Of a DNA stretch of 64,000 nucleotides, positions 1 to 14,700 are shown one piece after another; the stretch's first letter is position 1; every line of letters starts with the position of its first letter. This DNA is from Quillaja saponaria. Lineage: Eukaryota > Streptophyta > Magnoliopsida > Fabales > Quillajaceae. A program made the position numbers and the translations under genes. The DNA lies in NCBI GenBank assembly GCA_029379385.1, contig CM055609.1:4030001-4094000 (forward strand), written 5' to 3'. Under the pieces are notes generated by a model that saw only the letters and a list, made by a program, of their open reading frames with translations, was not told where the DNA came from and ran no database searches.

Positions 1-27
1 CTTATGACCCTTTGTGATGATTGACAG

Positions 28-2196
28 GTAGATACAAAAAATATTCTTTTTATATGCGGTGGTGCTTTTGTTGATTTGGAGAAGACTATTTCAGAAAGGT
101 GATGCCAACATATAAGTTATGTACCTCGGATAAAATTCTACACAGTTGTCTGCTTCTCACATAGATTGGATTTTTTTTAAAAAGAAACATTATTTTTGTA
201 GACGTCAAGATTCTTCCATTGGCTTTGGAGCACCAGTGCGTGCAAACATGAGAAGTATTGGATTGACTGATGCTGTAGTGACATCATCGCTTCTAGAACA
301 TGTGAGAATCAAAACCCAAGACATGGACTCTGTTTGCTCATCCATTTCCTTTTCTCTTATTCTTATTTTTTAGGGTTGGGGAATATGGGGTGAGGGAGGG
401 GCAGGAGTGATGTTTTGGGTTAGAATTTCTGTATATACTATATATATGTATTACTTGAGTTCTCTTTCTTTCAGGTAGAAAGTGGTGATCTTGTTGCATA
501 TGGGCTTATACCTGAATTTGTGGGGCGTTTTCCAGTTTTAGTGGGTTTGTCAGCTTTGGACGAGGACCAACTTGTTCAAGTAAGTCATACTGTTTATGAT
601 GTAATCACGTAATAACAATACTTATTCCATTTCTTCCTCTCATTGTTGTGCCAATTTGTGGGGTTTTCACTGCTCTTATGTGTATTGTTATAATGTCTTG
701 CTGAAACTCTAAAGTATCATACATATGACTATATGACTGTATCGGAGAATTGGTATATTATGAGACAAATACAGTTGGTGGACATCAAGGAGGTTGTAAA
801 ACTTGAGATTGAAAATTATAATTTTTGTTTCACCAGAACAAAAGTAGTTCTTTTACCCCCTTTGTCTCATGAAATTGGACAATTTCTCATGTTATTGTTT
901 TATGGGATAGGTCCTCACTGAACCAAAAAATGCCCTTGGTAAACAGTACAAAAAGATGTTCAGAATGAACAATGTAAGGTTTTAGCCTATTCCCTCTCTG
1001 CCTGGAAAGCCTCTTTGCTAGAGATCTCCAGCATTTGATGCCAGTGTAGTAGCCTGGGTGACATTTATGCGGTAATGATTTCAGGTTAATTTACAATTTA
1101 CTGATAATGCTTTGAGATTGATTGCAAAGAAAGCCATGGCAAAGAACACTGGTGCCCGAGGTTTAAGAGCCATATTAGAAAATATTCTTACGGAAGCCAT
1201 GTTTGAGGTAAATGTGATTGCAACTCCTATTTTCCATGTCTCTATATAAACACCCCCCACATAAAAAATAAAAAATAATAAAAAAAGATCCACAGAGAAA
1301 ATAAGTTATTTTCGTCATTTTCTTTTCTATCATTTAGATGAAAATATATTATGCTTTTTCTTTGGTCATTCTATTGGCAGATTCCAGACAGTGCCGAGGG
1401 CATAAAAGGGGTCTTGGTTGATGAAGAAGCGGTTGGATCAATTGATGCTCATGGATGTGGAGCAAAAATTCTTTATGGAGATAATCCATTGGAACAATGC
1501 CACCAGAAGGTTAAGTTGAGGGATAATGTGGTACATCTCTCTTACTTGTCGCACCCCCCTCCGCACATCTTTTCATATTATGGACAAAATGAGGACTTTG
1601 TAAAACCAACCAACCAACTAGGATACATGTTTAACAACATATACCATGAACATGTTCTCATCCTTAGCATTGTAAGGTCAGTAACATAAGATCGACGAAT
1701 GGAGGACTAGATGTTTACCTAGAAGGACATTAAAATATCTGATTCACAAGAAATTCCTTCTTGCACATGTTTTGAACTAAATAACCACACAATGGCATGG
1801 GATCTGACATGTGATGCCAGTATGGTTCATTATAACTATCCAAATATAGAGGGGCAAAACAGACAGTTACTCTACATTGCTGACTTTAACAATAGTAGTA
1901 TGGTGCTAAGCCTTGTAAAATGAAACCCATGTGTCTCTGTTCAGTCTTTACTGGTGTAGTTGTTTTGTTATATGAGGTGTTTATTTTTGTGATATGCAAT
2001 ACCGGATTTTTTAGTGAAAATATCCGCATTTAGATTGCAGAAAACAAAATTCCTTCTAAGTATTTTTTGGCAGTGTGAACTGATTTAGTAACAGAAATTA
2101 ACTTTCCTGCAGGTAAATGCCGGGCTTGCTGAGGACATGTTCTTAGCAGACAGAATGGAAAAACTGCAGCAACTTTGTAAATTGCATACAACTTAG
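28..2196 (+). CDS. CLPX: CLPX, ATP-dependent Clp protease ATP-binding subunit, mitochondrial (3' part only)
   Basis: AAA+ unfoldase that recognises substrates and feeds them to the ClpP peptidase in the mitochondrial matrix. The visible exons are 28-98, 202-301, 475-579, 911-973, 1085-1207, 1381-1509 and 2113-2196 (TAG); all join in frame with GT-AG introns. They encode the C-terminal half: the sensor-1 strand ([12 protein letters not shown]), the IGF tripeptide at 218-226 that in bacterial ClpX docks on ClpP, the arginine-finger box ([11 protein letters not shown]), the sensor-2 helix ([11 protein letters not shown]), and a C-terminal small domain ending [11 protein letters not shown]. The N-terminal zinc-binding domain, Walker A and Walker B lie outside the window, so the transit peptide cannot be checked. 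The presence of the IGF loop argues for a functional ClpP partner. Nothing is broken in the visible part. Confidence 0.95.
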
Positions 2197-4780
2197 CATG
2201 TGTACAGTCCCGCCCTTTTCTCTATTTTTGCTATTCCAACCCCCACCCTCTTCCCTTGGGTTGGTTTGTAGGGAGTTGACTTTTTTTAAATACTTAATTC
2301 TAAGTTCTCCCTTCCCTTGTTCTTTCATAGGGTCAAAGAATGGCTAATATGGTCCACCACCAAAATTGGCACCATGCTTGGCCTTTTATATTGTGTATGG
2401 ATATGGATGGATGTATTGATCATGGAAACTAACAATGGAACAGAACTTCACATTCACTGTTCAGTTTATACTTCTATTGCCTGGAATACACTCAGGAAAA
2501 AGGATAATAACAAGTGAATTAATGTTACAATACTTAACACATCTTGGATACGTATATCCAATACCTCATTGAAAATGAAAAAAGGATAACAAGTGAATTA
2601 TTAGAACCAACATAATTTTATTTTTTATTTTTTATCTGGCGCTTAGGTGTGTTTGGGGTAGCAGGCCTTGACTAATCACTTTTTTCATTTAGTTAAAAAT
2701 AATTCATTTTTGTTGGGATTAGACAATTTATTGTTTTAATTCCAATGGCCTTTTCCAGATATTTGAATCTAGGAAATCAATGAGGTGAATTACACATTAT
2801 TTATCATCAGGTTATTTTTTTCATTTTTAATGGATGAATACGCATACATTTTATTAGGAGAATCTAGTGATTTGGATTTACAAGTCACCAACGTTTTTGA
2901 TGGACTAACTGATTTCTTGTGAAATTTCATTGTCAATGATATAATAACGGTGATATTTAACAGCGTGTACTTTTATTATATTGTGTGTAATTCTATTTGT
3001 CATTTGAGTTTTGTAATAAAAAATAATTTTCTAACGAATACTCGAAGTAATATTTGTTAGATTTATAAATATAAAATTTATAATATTTATTTAACTTATT
3101 TATATTAATTTTAGTATTATTTAATGTATAAATTATTACTTTTATAAAATTTTAATTTTCAAATATCATATTAATTATATATTAACAAATGCATTTAGAG
3201 CACCATTAGAAAAATTCTAATATAAAATTTACAAAAAATAGATGGTTTTATACGATTTACTCTAATGTTTTAAAATTAAATAGACATTGTATCACGTGAT
3301 TTACTTTACAATAAAATTTGATAGGATTTGAATTGTTTAATTGATATATTACGGATTCTACTTAATTTTTCTTTTTTTAATTTTCTTTTTGATCTCTTAT
3401 TAATCTATTTATGAGTAATGATTCTATATGATGTTAACCGTAAGCAACTAAAAAACAACATTGGAATGTGTATTAAGAGGACCACATTTTTTTTATACTA
3501 AAAATATATTTATTCTCTCTAAATGATTTTGGATAGGGATAAATTTAATATATGATATAACTTTTTTTTCTCTTTTTAGTGAACAACTTATTTTTCTCAC
3601 TATATTATAGTAGTCATGCACGAATATTATGTACATGTTAAATATTTTTTTTTTAAACTTAGTTCACTTAGTATAGTATCAGGTTTTAGACTATTCCTCT
3701 TCTTGATATTGTAAATTTAAATTCTAACCTTTTGATGTATCAAAAATAATAATAATAAAAAATTAAGTATAAATTGGTATTTTAAATTTTTTACTATTAT
3801 TTTAAAAAATAAATTAGTGTGTGAGTGGAGTCAATTGGTAATCATTAAGAAATTAAAAATTTTAACTAGTAATAAATATTTAGGGAAATTATTAAAAGAG
3901 AAAAGCTATGTTTTATATTTTTAAAATTAATTAAAATTAATTAATTCTCATTTATTCTAACGTAGAATACTATAAGAGTCCGAGTTTAACAACAATATGC
4001 CACAATTAATTAGTTATTGATATATTTAATACTAATTCATTGCATTTTTATTCTCAATTCTTTTGCTAGTTTTTAAGATTATTTTGCTAATTCAATTTTA
4101 ATATTCTTTATAAAATTTTAAAGTTAGACTATTTAGGTAACAGGGATGGAATAGAGATTAAATAATTTTTTTTCTAACTATATCAATTATTTTAATATAG
4201 TGGTTAGGTGAATGTGATCCGAGACTTTAAAATTTATTAAAATGCAAACCCGTAAAGTTAATAAATAGAATACATCTTTTTTATCACCAAATAAACTCTT
4301 TGAAGTATTATTTATTTTTCGATAAGAGTTCATTATTTTTTAGGCTTCTATTTAATTTGAAAATTGTATTTATTATAAATAATCTACGATGGCATATTTT
4401 TCTCTCTTTGCATGCCTCTCTTTCTTTTAATAATAATGTACTTTAACCTAAAACTAAGTTATGCTTTTTTAATTATTGATTAATATTTTTTTATGAGTTT
4501 GAGTAACATTTAGTTTGAGCATGAAATAATTTTCGTTGTGTACCTCATAAACTAACTTGATGTGACTCATGTAAAAAAACTAAAAAATTAAACCTAAAAA
4601 AACTTTATTAGCAAGAAAAAAACTAAAAATCTTGGGTAGTAAGAAAATACTAAGCCACAAAATTTGTGGAAAATTAATGACCTTTTATATATATATATAT
4701 ATATATTTTTTTTTTTTCTAATGAGTAAATATAAATAAAGTACTGAAAATAAGATTTTTTTTTTAAAATTTTGTTCACAC
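2197..4780. other. CLPX 3' flank and AT-rich intergenic DNA
   Basis: The first several hundred bases are probably the CLPX 3' untranslated region. The rest is very AT-rich, with no open frame resembling a protein, no RNA gene and no clear transposon ends that I can see. A short TA microsatellite lies near its right end. Confidence 0.6.
4686..4706. repeat. TA dinucleotide microsatellite
   Basis: Uninterrupted TA run followed by a T-rich tract, about 150 bases upstream of the CAND1 TATA-like box. Confidence 0.85.
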
Positions 4781-4857
4781 CTCAAATGTTTGTTTTCGTT
4801 TTAGTTTTGCGCAGTGGGAGAACTAGAACATATGCAGGGTTTTGGGCATTTCCCACG

Positions 4858-4866
4858 TATATAAAT
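4858..4866 (+). promoter_or_regulatory. Probable TATA box of CAND1
   Basis: TATATAAAT directly follows a CACGTA element. If transcription starts about 30 bases downstream, a 5' untranslated exon begins near 4890. The coding ATG at 5777 lies in a second exon whose acceptor (TTTGGCAG) ends at 5735. The donor of the first exon was not resolved; GTACTT after 4984 is one option. Confidence 0.6.
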
Positions 4867-5776
4867 GGTTGTGTGATCCATGGGTCGCTGCAGAGTGAAG
4901 AAAACAATAGAGTGTATGAGAAGGAGCTCAAACTGAGAGCTCGTAGAACCTGCTTGCTACCTTTGCGATCCCTCTGTTCCTCCAAGTACTTTATCTGTGA
5001 TATTCGTATTCACTTTTTTATTTTCTTTTGTTTAATTCGTCATTGTATTGGAGTTCCAGCTTTGATTGAATTCCTTTTTCTTTTGTCCTCAAATTTTTCA
5101 TCTTGTAATCTCTTTTTTCCTGCTGGGTTTCGTAAACTTTAGCAATGCTTGTTTTTTGTATACAATTTGTAGGGATTCTGGGTTATCTATTAAGTTATGG
5201 TTCTCTAGGGTTTGATGATTAGACTTCTGATGATTGTTTTTATCTATGTATACATAAATGTCTGTATGAAATAGTGCACGGGCTTGGTTTAGAATGATCT
5301 GGGTTTTCTTCTTACAGTTTCCTTTTTTTTTTTTTTAGCTTTTCTGTATTTGTTTGGTAACAGGGCATCCGTGAATGAAGTTTTAGGGAACCCAATTTTA
5401 GAAAAAAGAAGACTTTTTGTAGCTGACACTTCCAACCCATCTCCCTTTAAAAAAAGCAAAGCAAAAAGGAGTATAATGTATGAGGCATTAAAATATTCAT
5501 GATAGTTCTCATTGTTGTCTTTACCGTGTTCGGTGTACTGGTGTACTACTATTTTCATTTTAACATTTTATGAATTTGTAATGCTCTATATCTAGTCCTT
5601 GGGTTGTGATGGCAGATATTCAAATAAAATCATAATTGAACTCAAGTTTAGCTTATCCTCAAATTTATTTTGCCGTGATTTGTCATTTTTCGAACTTATC
5701 TTACATTTTACTTATCAGATATTATCATTTGGCAGGATTCTTGCATAAGAGGCTTCCCACATATACTTCTGAAAAG

Positions 5777-8700
5777 ATGGCGAACTTAGGCATGACTGGC
5801 ATACTTGAAAAGGTACAATCTTCTTTCAAGATTCTTATTTTCATGATCTACATGAAACGAAAAGTATTATATATAATATTTGCATATGAGTTTATGCATA
5901 TATGTAGGCTGATAATGTGTTTTAGATATATCATGCCATTATATTTATGACTCCTGCTTTTATTTTTTATTTTTTCCTTCTCTCTCTTTGTGTCTTCTCA
6001 TTTTCCTTATATTTCCTGCAGATAACTGGAAAAGATAAAGATTATAGATACATGGCAACTTCTGATTTGTTGAATGAATTAAATAAAGAAACATTTAAAG
6101 CTGATGCTGATCTGGAGATGAAGTTGACAAGTATCATTATACAACAACTTGATGATGCTGCTGGCGATGTTTCTGGATTGGCTGTAAAATGGTATGTGAT
6201 TCTTCTTGAATGATTTATCTATTTATTTGCTGTGGTTTGAGATTCAATGCTTCTACTACTTGGGCACAGTGATGTCTGTCATAAAGCTGTCTTTATGGTA
6301 ACCATTGTATTGCTATTGTTGGATATCTTTTCTTCTGGGTACGAAAATGTTGAGAATTAGTTAAAATTTTAAAAATATTGAGCTTTTGTTTACCTGTAAC
6401 TTAGCCCAAGCATGTTAGAACATTTTCAAATGCGTTTGGAATTTTGACTTTGACCCCTTCCCCCCAGGCAGGTTTAAATCATTTGCTGTCATTGAACTAT
6501 TAACTTATGTGAAAAACAAACGAGCCCATCAGAAGTCAGCTAAGTGAGAATGATTTGTTCACCGGTGTCAGTCCTCTTATGTTTTAATGTATTCAAGTAG
6601 GAGTAAATGGATAATTGAAATTCTGAGTTGCTAAATATTTGCCAGCTCTTTACTTTTGCCCTGATGTGGTATTGCAGTCTTGCTCCGCTTGTGAAGAAGG
6701 TAAGCGAAGCACGTGTTGTTGAAATGACTAGTAAACTGTGTGAAAAATTGCTGAATGGGAAGGAGCAGCATCGAGACATTGCTGGCATTGCTTTGAAGAC
6801 GATTGTTGCTGAGATTTCCACTCAGTCACTTGCACAATCTATTATTCTGTCTCTCTCCCCGCAATTGATAAAAGGGATTACTGGCCCTGTAAGTTCTTAA
6901 CCTTACTCGTAAGAACTTTTTTACAAGTATAGTTGAGACCAAATAGTGTTCATATTTGGTTAATTCCATCATCATTAATTCTTAATCCTTAAACTTAATA
7001 TTTCCTCTGTCTCTGCAATCTTTATGTGACAACTGTTTATGTATCATAATGATTTACTTTACATTATGTAATGGAATCCCATGTGTTGAGATTCATGTTT
7101 ATTGAATACTATTAGTTTTGATATTCTTGTTCATTTTCATGTCTATTGATATTCAATGGACTTTCATCTATCAATATAAGTTTTACATTCTTGCCGATAT
7201 GGAAATCTTTCCAACTTATGAATTAGGAAAGTTTCCTTTTATTTACATTTTGCTAATAGCTGTCATGTTATTTATTTCATCTGACCATTTTAATTACTTT
7301 TATAAAAGGAAACATTGACAGCTTCCTATTATTATGTAGGAAATAAAATTTCTCTTGTGCATTTTACTATCATGCTCTTTTGTCCTTGGTACATAGCATA
7401 TGGGCTATTCAACAGGGCTTAGCCATCTGCCTTCTCTTGATCACTAATACCTGGTGAAGGTGAAATGTGATCACAGAATCTTGGAACAGTGCCAACTTTG
7501 ATTTAGTTTTCTATATGTGGTAGGGAAAAAAGGGAAAATTTGAGGAGAAAAAGTGTCTGAAAGGATGATAAACTTTGGACCATTCCTTTCATGTTGATTA
7601 ATGGTAAAGAGACAAGATATTATGTTTTAGAGTTGTTTAGTTTAAATTACAATTTCAATTTAAATTAAACATAATAATAGTTGGAAACATTATTTGTGAT
7701 GACATGAAATATTGTGTGATGTGTGCAAAGTATAATATAGTTCGCAGATCTAAATATGCTTAAGGGCAAAAATTGACCCTGAACATAAGTTTGTTGTATG
7801 TGCTTGTATAAGAAAATTTCTAAAAGAAACAAGGACTCGAAGTCTGACACGGATGTTACATATTTAGCCTACAAGTAAGAAAAGTTGTTTTCCTATGGTT
7901 TCTATTGTAAATCATGCACGAACCTGTTTTTGGGTGCTATTGTTTTTGTGGTTCAGTCCCCTTCCTGGTTTGCTTCAAATCCTGAACCAATTGTTCTAGT
8001 TGTTTCTACGTGAAAACTGGAAATTTCAATTCTTTTGTTTTTTTAGTATTATGTTTCTGTGTTAGTGCTAAACATTAATATCTTTTATTGCCATGCTTCT
8101 TTTTCCCAGGGAATGCTCACTGAGATAAAATGTGAATCTCTTGATATTCTGTGTGACGTCCTTCATAAATTTGGGAATCTAATGGCAGCTGACCATGGGC
8201 TGTTACTAAGTGCACTATTGTCTCAGTTGAGTTCCAATCATGCCAGCATAAGAAAGAAGACTGTGGCATGTATTGGTAAGGGGAGTTCTATTATATGAAG
8301 ATTTCATGTCAGTTTCTGTATCTGCTTTATAAAGGAATCTCTTGAGTGTTTTGTCTTTCGAAACCTTGTTGTAAATGCTCATGTAGAGAATTATATTGTT
8401 CAGAGCAAAATTTGTCAATTCTTTTGCTAGCAAGAGTTCACCTTGTATATGAACTTACTCTTGTGAAAATCATTGGGTGTCTTTTTAAAAATAAAAAATA
8501 ATATTGCTTTGTAATATCATATCGTTTATTGATTAGATAAACATCCACTAGAAGAGAGAGTGAATTAACCATAGACATTATCTCTAATGCCCAAACACTT
8601 CTGTCGACAAGTATACTGGAATTTTTGAGTCTTCACTCTTCTCCTATATTATACCTTCAGAAATGTGTCTTACTGTTTCCTATTTTTAAGCTGCACTGAC

Positions 8701-11700
8701 CAGTATGATATTGTACTGATATCAATGTTTTATTAAAAGAAAGATAGTGATACACCGGGAAAAGAACTATTTTTTTTGTGAAATACCTATTTTACTTCTA
8801 GAGCAATTTTAAATATTCTACGAATGAATGCGGTTTTTAGAGGCTTGCCTTGTAGAACATATGAATTAGAATGGAATGAAACAGAAATTGATTTTGCTCC
8901 TTCACAAGTAATTCCTTTTTTAAATTTGAAATACTTGGAGGCAAGAAATTATCAATCTTGATATGTAAGTACTAATCGCATATTTTGGATGAAAATGTTG
9001 AGGGTGAAAACAATGTGGAGTATGCTAAACAAATACCTTTTCCTTTTCCAGCTTCTCTTTCTTCAAGCTTGTCTGATGATTTGTTGGCAAAGGCAACAGT
9101 TGAGGTTGTCAAAAACTTGAAAAATAAAGGTGCTAAGTCGGAAATGATTCGTACAAATATTCAGATGATTGGTGCTTTAAGGTGAGCAATGTCTTTTACT
9201 TGATTCTTTTTCTATTATTGATTTTATTTTCTATGGTAGTGAAGGTAGGGATGGTAGTGATTAGTGAGTGGAGTGAAATTGTAGTGACACATAGAAAAGA
9301 AAGAATACATACATTTTCAGTTCACTCCTCCAAGTTTCCCTCCTGATTAAGTTAACAATACTGACCAACCAGTGAGTGTCTGCTGACAGGGACATGCACT
9401 TCCTCCCCCACATACACAGTGAATGAGGGGGAGGGAGAGAGAATGTCAGACCAGCATAGCAGCAACATGCATTTGTTTCTCAATTTCATGAGTTCTCTTG
9501 TCTCTTTAATGCTTGATGAAGTTGATAAATGCATCTATTCTCGAGATATGGAGCACTTATGAAACAAACACAAATGGGGGAAGAATTTGAAAAAAATCTG
9601 GTCATCTCCTTAGAGAGTAATGCTTGATGCTTTCCCTGATCTACCTGTGATGGTTTATTGAAGTCACTTCCTCTGCATACTGCTAACTGTCATATATTGA
9701 ATTTGTTATTATTTGCTCATTTACTGTTTAATGTGTTCTATTAGTATGCACCAACTTTTGTACGGTTAGCTGGAGGAGGAGAATGAAATTTATGGCATTC
9801 ATGATTATTGATGAGTTTATTATGTGCATGCAGTTTGATGCATAATGGGTCAGACATCCTAAAAAGATAATATGGAGATTGTTTTTTGTTTAAAAGTCTG
9901 GCTGTTTTTTTTTCCCCTGTTCAGGGTTTCAGGAGTCTTTAATCCTATTGGTGCAGCAGTATATTCTACTTTTCTTATTGATTCCAATTGTTGATTCAGG
10001 TCAAAGTTTTTTGTCGCTGACATGTTATGATGTATTGGTATTTGTAGTCGTGCTGTTGGATACCGATTTGGACCACATCTGGGAGACACTGTTCCAGTGT
10101 TAATTAATTACTGCACTAGTGCATCAGAAAATGATGAAGAGCTTCGTGAATACAGTTTACAGGTACTATATACAGCCAATCATTTCCCTTTCTGGGAAGT
10201 CATATAGTCATGGTTCAAAGAACCATAAGACCATGTTGCTACTGATTTTTTCCCCTCATTCATCTTCTTCTCATTTATGTAAAAACTTCACCGCAGGCTT
10301 TGGAAAGCTTTCTCCTAAGATGTCCAAGGGATATTTCTTTCTATTGTGATGAAATTCTTCATCTTACGCTGGAATATCTTAGTTATGATCCAAATTTCAC
10401 AGATAATATGGAGGAAGACACCGATGATGAGGGTCATGAGGAGGAGGAAGATGAGTATGTGCTTTTTGGTTTATCTGTGTGCCTATTCGTAAATTTGTTT
10501 TGCATGATAGACTTACTAATTATGCCTTGAAACTATATTATTTTGCAGTGAGAGTGCAAATGAATATACTGATGATGAGGATGTCAGCTGGAAAGTTCGA
10601 AGAGCAGCAGCTAAATGCTTAGCAGCAGTAATCGTTTCTCGTCCTGAGATTCTCTTGAAGCTCTATGAAGAGGTTCTTTTGCTATTGAGCATTGATATTA
10701 GCTATCTCTTTACTGATGTCGTTATGCATTTAGCCTCAGGGTAGTAATTTAATTCTTAATGGTTGAATTTGAGTATGAGCCCGAGGTTGTTGGGGGGGGG
10801 GGGGGGTAGGAGGAATCTGTTTGATTGGAAAAATGGATTGTTATATGTTGGCAACATTTTGAAGTATTCAATAATTTTATATAATAATATGGATTTCTAA
10901 ACTTGGAGTTTTCTGTTGTGCAGGCTTGTCCAAAGTTAATTGATAGATTTAAGGAGAGGGAAGAAAATGTTAAGGTATACCTAATTGAGCTTTAATAATT
11001 TTATCACGAATTATATGGTTGCTTGTCTGATATAGCAATGTTGCAGATGGATATATTTAATACTTTCATTGAGCTCTTGCGTCAAACTGGAAATGTCACG
11101 AAAGGACAGATAGATATGAACGAGTTGAGGCAAGTCAATTTCATGTTCTTAAAGTGCCTTTGTACAAGTTGTTTTTACTTTTTCCTTGTTGCCTTTTAGA
11201 GCTCAATTCAGTGAGCTCCTGTGGATGCTTTCTTTCTTTTTTAGAACATTTGTTTAGTGATAAAAAAAAACTAATTCCAGTTTGTTTTGTAACTTCTAAC
11301 ATATTTGTGTAACCTTTAATAACATGTTGCTCAATTTCTAAACTTTCTTGAACACAAAATTGTTTATTCCAAGGAAATATGTGGACATGAGCATTATGTT
11401 GCTACATAACAATGAAATCTAGATCGAATCTGGTTGAAATGGTGGTACTTTTGTGGTAATATTTCTTTCGTTCATGTAGTGCATTACATTAGTGGTTTTG
11501 CAAACTTAATGGTTACAAGTCTTCTTCCTTCTAGATTAGGAGAGATTCCATTTGTATCTTTTTCATATCTTCTCTGTTGTATATCTACACAAAATGCAGA
11601 CTTTAAAATCATTACAATTTACAATGAACAACACAATCCCCGCACCCTGACACCACTATCAATGCTTAATTGTTTATAATGCCCTTGATGTGTGTAATTT

Positions 11701-14700
11701 ACTGTGTTTTGGTCTGTCAGACGCAGGAACTCATTTTGAGTATTATGGGTATTTCATGTAGTCCAACCTTAATTGTATTCATTAGCCTATGGTTATTTTG
11801 CTGATTAATATCAAGTTGAAAAATTGAGGTATGGTTCTCCTGCTTTTATTATAGGCACCAATAAATATTTGGTTTGAGGAGCTGCTCTGAGTTGAGCTTC
11901 ATAAATAATATCCTTCCTAGATTTTATTGTTTGTCACATATGTGCTTAAGTTCAAATAATCAGGAGTAGAGAATACAGGTGACTCATTTAATTAGTTTCC
12001 GTGTCTTCTACCATTGCTTGGGATGCTTGGCATGTCAGGTGTCACCCATACTAGTTTGCAGAGGATTCCGTATGCTTGTTAAAAGTTCACAGTCAAGGGC
12101 CATACTTCCTTAGTTATATCAAATCAAAATAATGTAAATTGTTTTACCTTTGTACATTGTCAATAGATATTTCTTTTCTAGCGATGATAGGACTAAAGGA
12201 AATATTGTCATTGACTGCCAAATTATGATTCTTTAAAATGAAAAGAAGCTTCTTTCGTATGAAATTTAGTTCGGATACACACTTATGCACACACAACCTC
12301 TGCAATTTGACTTAGTGTCTTAGCCGTAAGCCGGTGTTGGCTATAAGTATCCATGTAAGAAGTTGTTGGGACATTTCTCATTAATTCCTGTTTTCTTCCA
12401 TCACTATCCAAAACAAGATCCTGATTATGTCTCTTAGGACCATATCATATCTTTTCACTGAAACCTGTCAGTAGTGTTGTTGGTATGGGGATGCTAATGC
12501 TTTAATGATTGACATATTATGCAGTCCTCGATGGTTATTGAAGCAAGAAGTGCCTAGGATTGTCAAATCTATAAATAGGCAATTGCGTGAAAAATCTGTC
12601 AAGACAAAGGTAGGAATTGCCTAAAGTAATAAATGATGATTGGTTCCAGAATCTTGAGAAATTATAGCAGTTCTTCTGTTGGCAGGTTGGTGCATTTTCT
12701 GTTTTGAAAGAGCTTGTGGTTGTCTTGCCAGACTGTCTTGCTGACCACATTGGGTCACTCATCCCAGGAATTGAAAAAGCTTTAAGTGTAAGAAATTATC
12801 TCAAGTTGAAATTGTGTTATGTCTGATGTAGTTTTCTTGTATGCTGACTCCACTAAACTTTCTTATTACTCCTTTCCAGGACAAATCTTCTACCTCAAAT
12901 TTGAAGATTGAAGCACTTACATTTACAAGATTGGTGTTGGCTTCACATTCTCCTTCTGTTTTCCACCCTTACATTAAGGTAGTAGCAATATTACCATATT
13001 ACTATCTAAACATTGCTTTCTTGTACAATTAGTATTGCTAGAACATTATTTGTCCCAACCTTGAGCGTGTTGTTTCCCCATAAAGCGGATTTTGGGTTGG
13101 CAAACTGACTTGATGTTGAAATGAGAGACCTCCCATGATGTTGTTCTCTATTTCAATTACATATACTGGTGACATTATCCTTATCATTGATTTTGCTATG
13201 CATGTAACTGTTATTGTTGATTAGATTGTTTTTTATAGCAAAAAAGGAAAAAGTATATTGCTCATGTAAAGTCACCTTTATCATCTTCCATGGACTTATA
13301 GACTATCTTACATCGATTTAAGTCTTCAATTGAAGTCCTTGATGTTATGGATATCTTAATTTTTACATTTAGACATGTAGTTCTGAACACGTATGCTTGT
13401 GGTTGTAGATGAGAATTATTGGTTTCACTGTTCATATGAGTGATGCTGTTGCAGGCTCTTTCTAGTCCTGTTTTATCAGCTGTTGGTGAGCGTTACTACA
13501 AGGTCACAGCTGAGGCACTAAGGGTGTGTGGGGAGCTTGTTCGTGTTATACGGCCAAATAATGAGGTTTGTGTATTTATTCTTCTGCACTTCTAAATTCA
13601 TGTTAGATATGTTCCTAATCAGCATGGCTCTTTGATGCAGGGGTTTGGTTTTGATTTTAGACCATATGTTCCTTCTATATATAATGCCATCATGTCACGT
13701 TTGACTAATCAAGATCAAGATCAGGTGAGTAGGACTTCTGATTGAACTTTAGATGGACTGTTTGTATATTTATTTTATGTGTAAGAATCTTTCCTCTACA
13801 GGAGGTCAAGGAGTGTGCCATCTCCTGCATGGGGCTTGTTGTGTCAACCTTTGGCGACCACCTTGCTGCTGAGTTACCTGCATGCCTTCCTGTACTTGTT
13901 GATAGGATGGGAAATGAGATAACGCGCCTTACTGCAGTGAAGGTTGGTCTGTCATATATCTTGTCCTTCTTTTTTGTTACCTTCTTGACAAGTTTTTTGC
14001 TTTCATGCATCTGCATTCATGATTGTTTCTTCTGATTTTTGATTCCTGAAATCTAGATCTAAGTGGGAAAAGATTTACTGAGAATTCATGCCTAGTACCG
14101 AGATTGCTTTACTGCATTACTTTCTTTCTATGTTAATTTAGTTTACCAACTTGGCCTTTATATACTTGTGTTTGTGGTGCCATACCTCCGTTTTCCAATC
14201 TAAAACCTAGGTCGAGATATAGCAGGTGTATCATCGTAGATGGCTATGATTGCAGGGTCCAACTTTATTAGTTGGTAATAACTAGAGTCTATAGTATGTT
14301 TTTGAAATGTCCTCAATTTCCTTAAATAACCAATATTTGTTATATACTTTCTTTTCCTTCAATTTCTTTAAATAACCAGTATTTGTTATATACTTTTTTG
14401 TGTGTGGTTATCTTGAACAAGAATTTTCATATTCAGGCATTTGCTGTTATTGCGTCTTCTCCACTACGGCTAGATCTTTCTTGCGTTCTGGAACATGTAA
14501 TTGCAGAGCTGACTGCATTCCTGCGAAAGGTATTGAACTCTTTACTGAACATTCAGTTCATTTGTGATGATGAATTCTTCTGTTCTACCTGATGCTTTTA
14601 TCAGGATTACTCAACGGGAGCGTATATAATCTCTAGTTTTTCTTGCTCTTTTGGAAAACAGGCTAATCGTGCTTTAAGGCAGGCAACATTGGGAACATTA

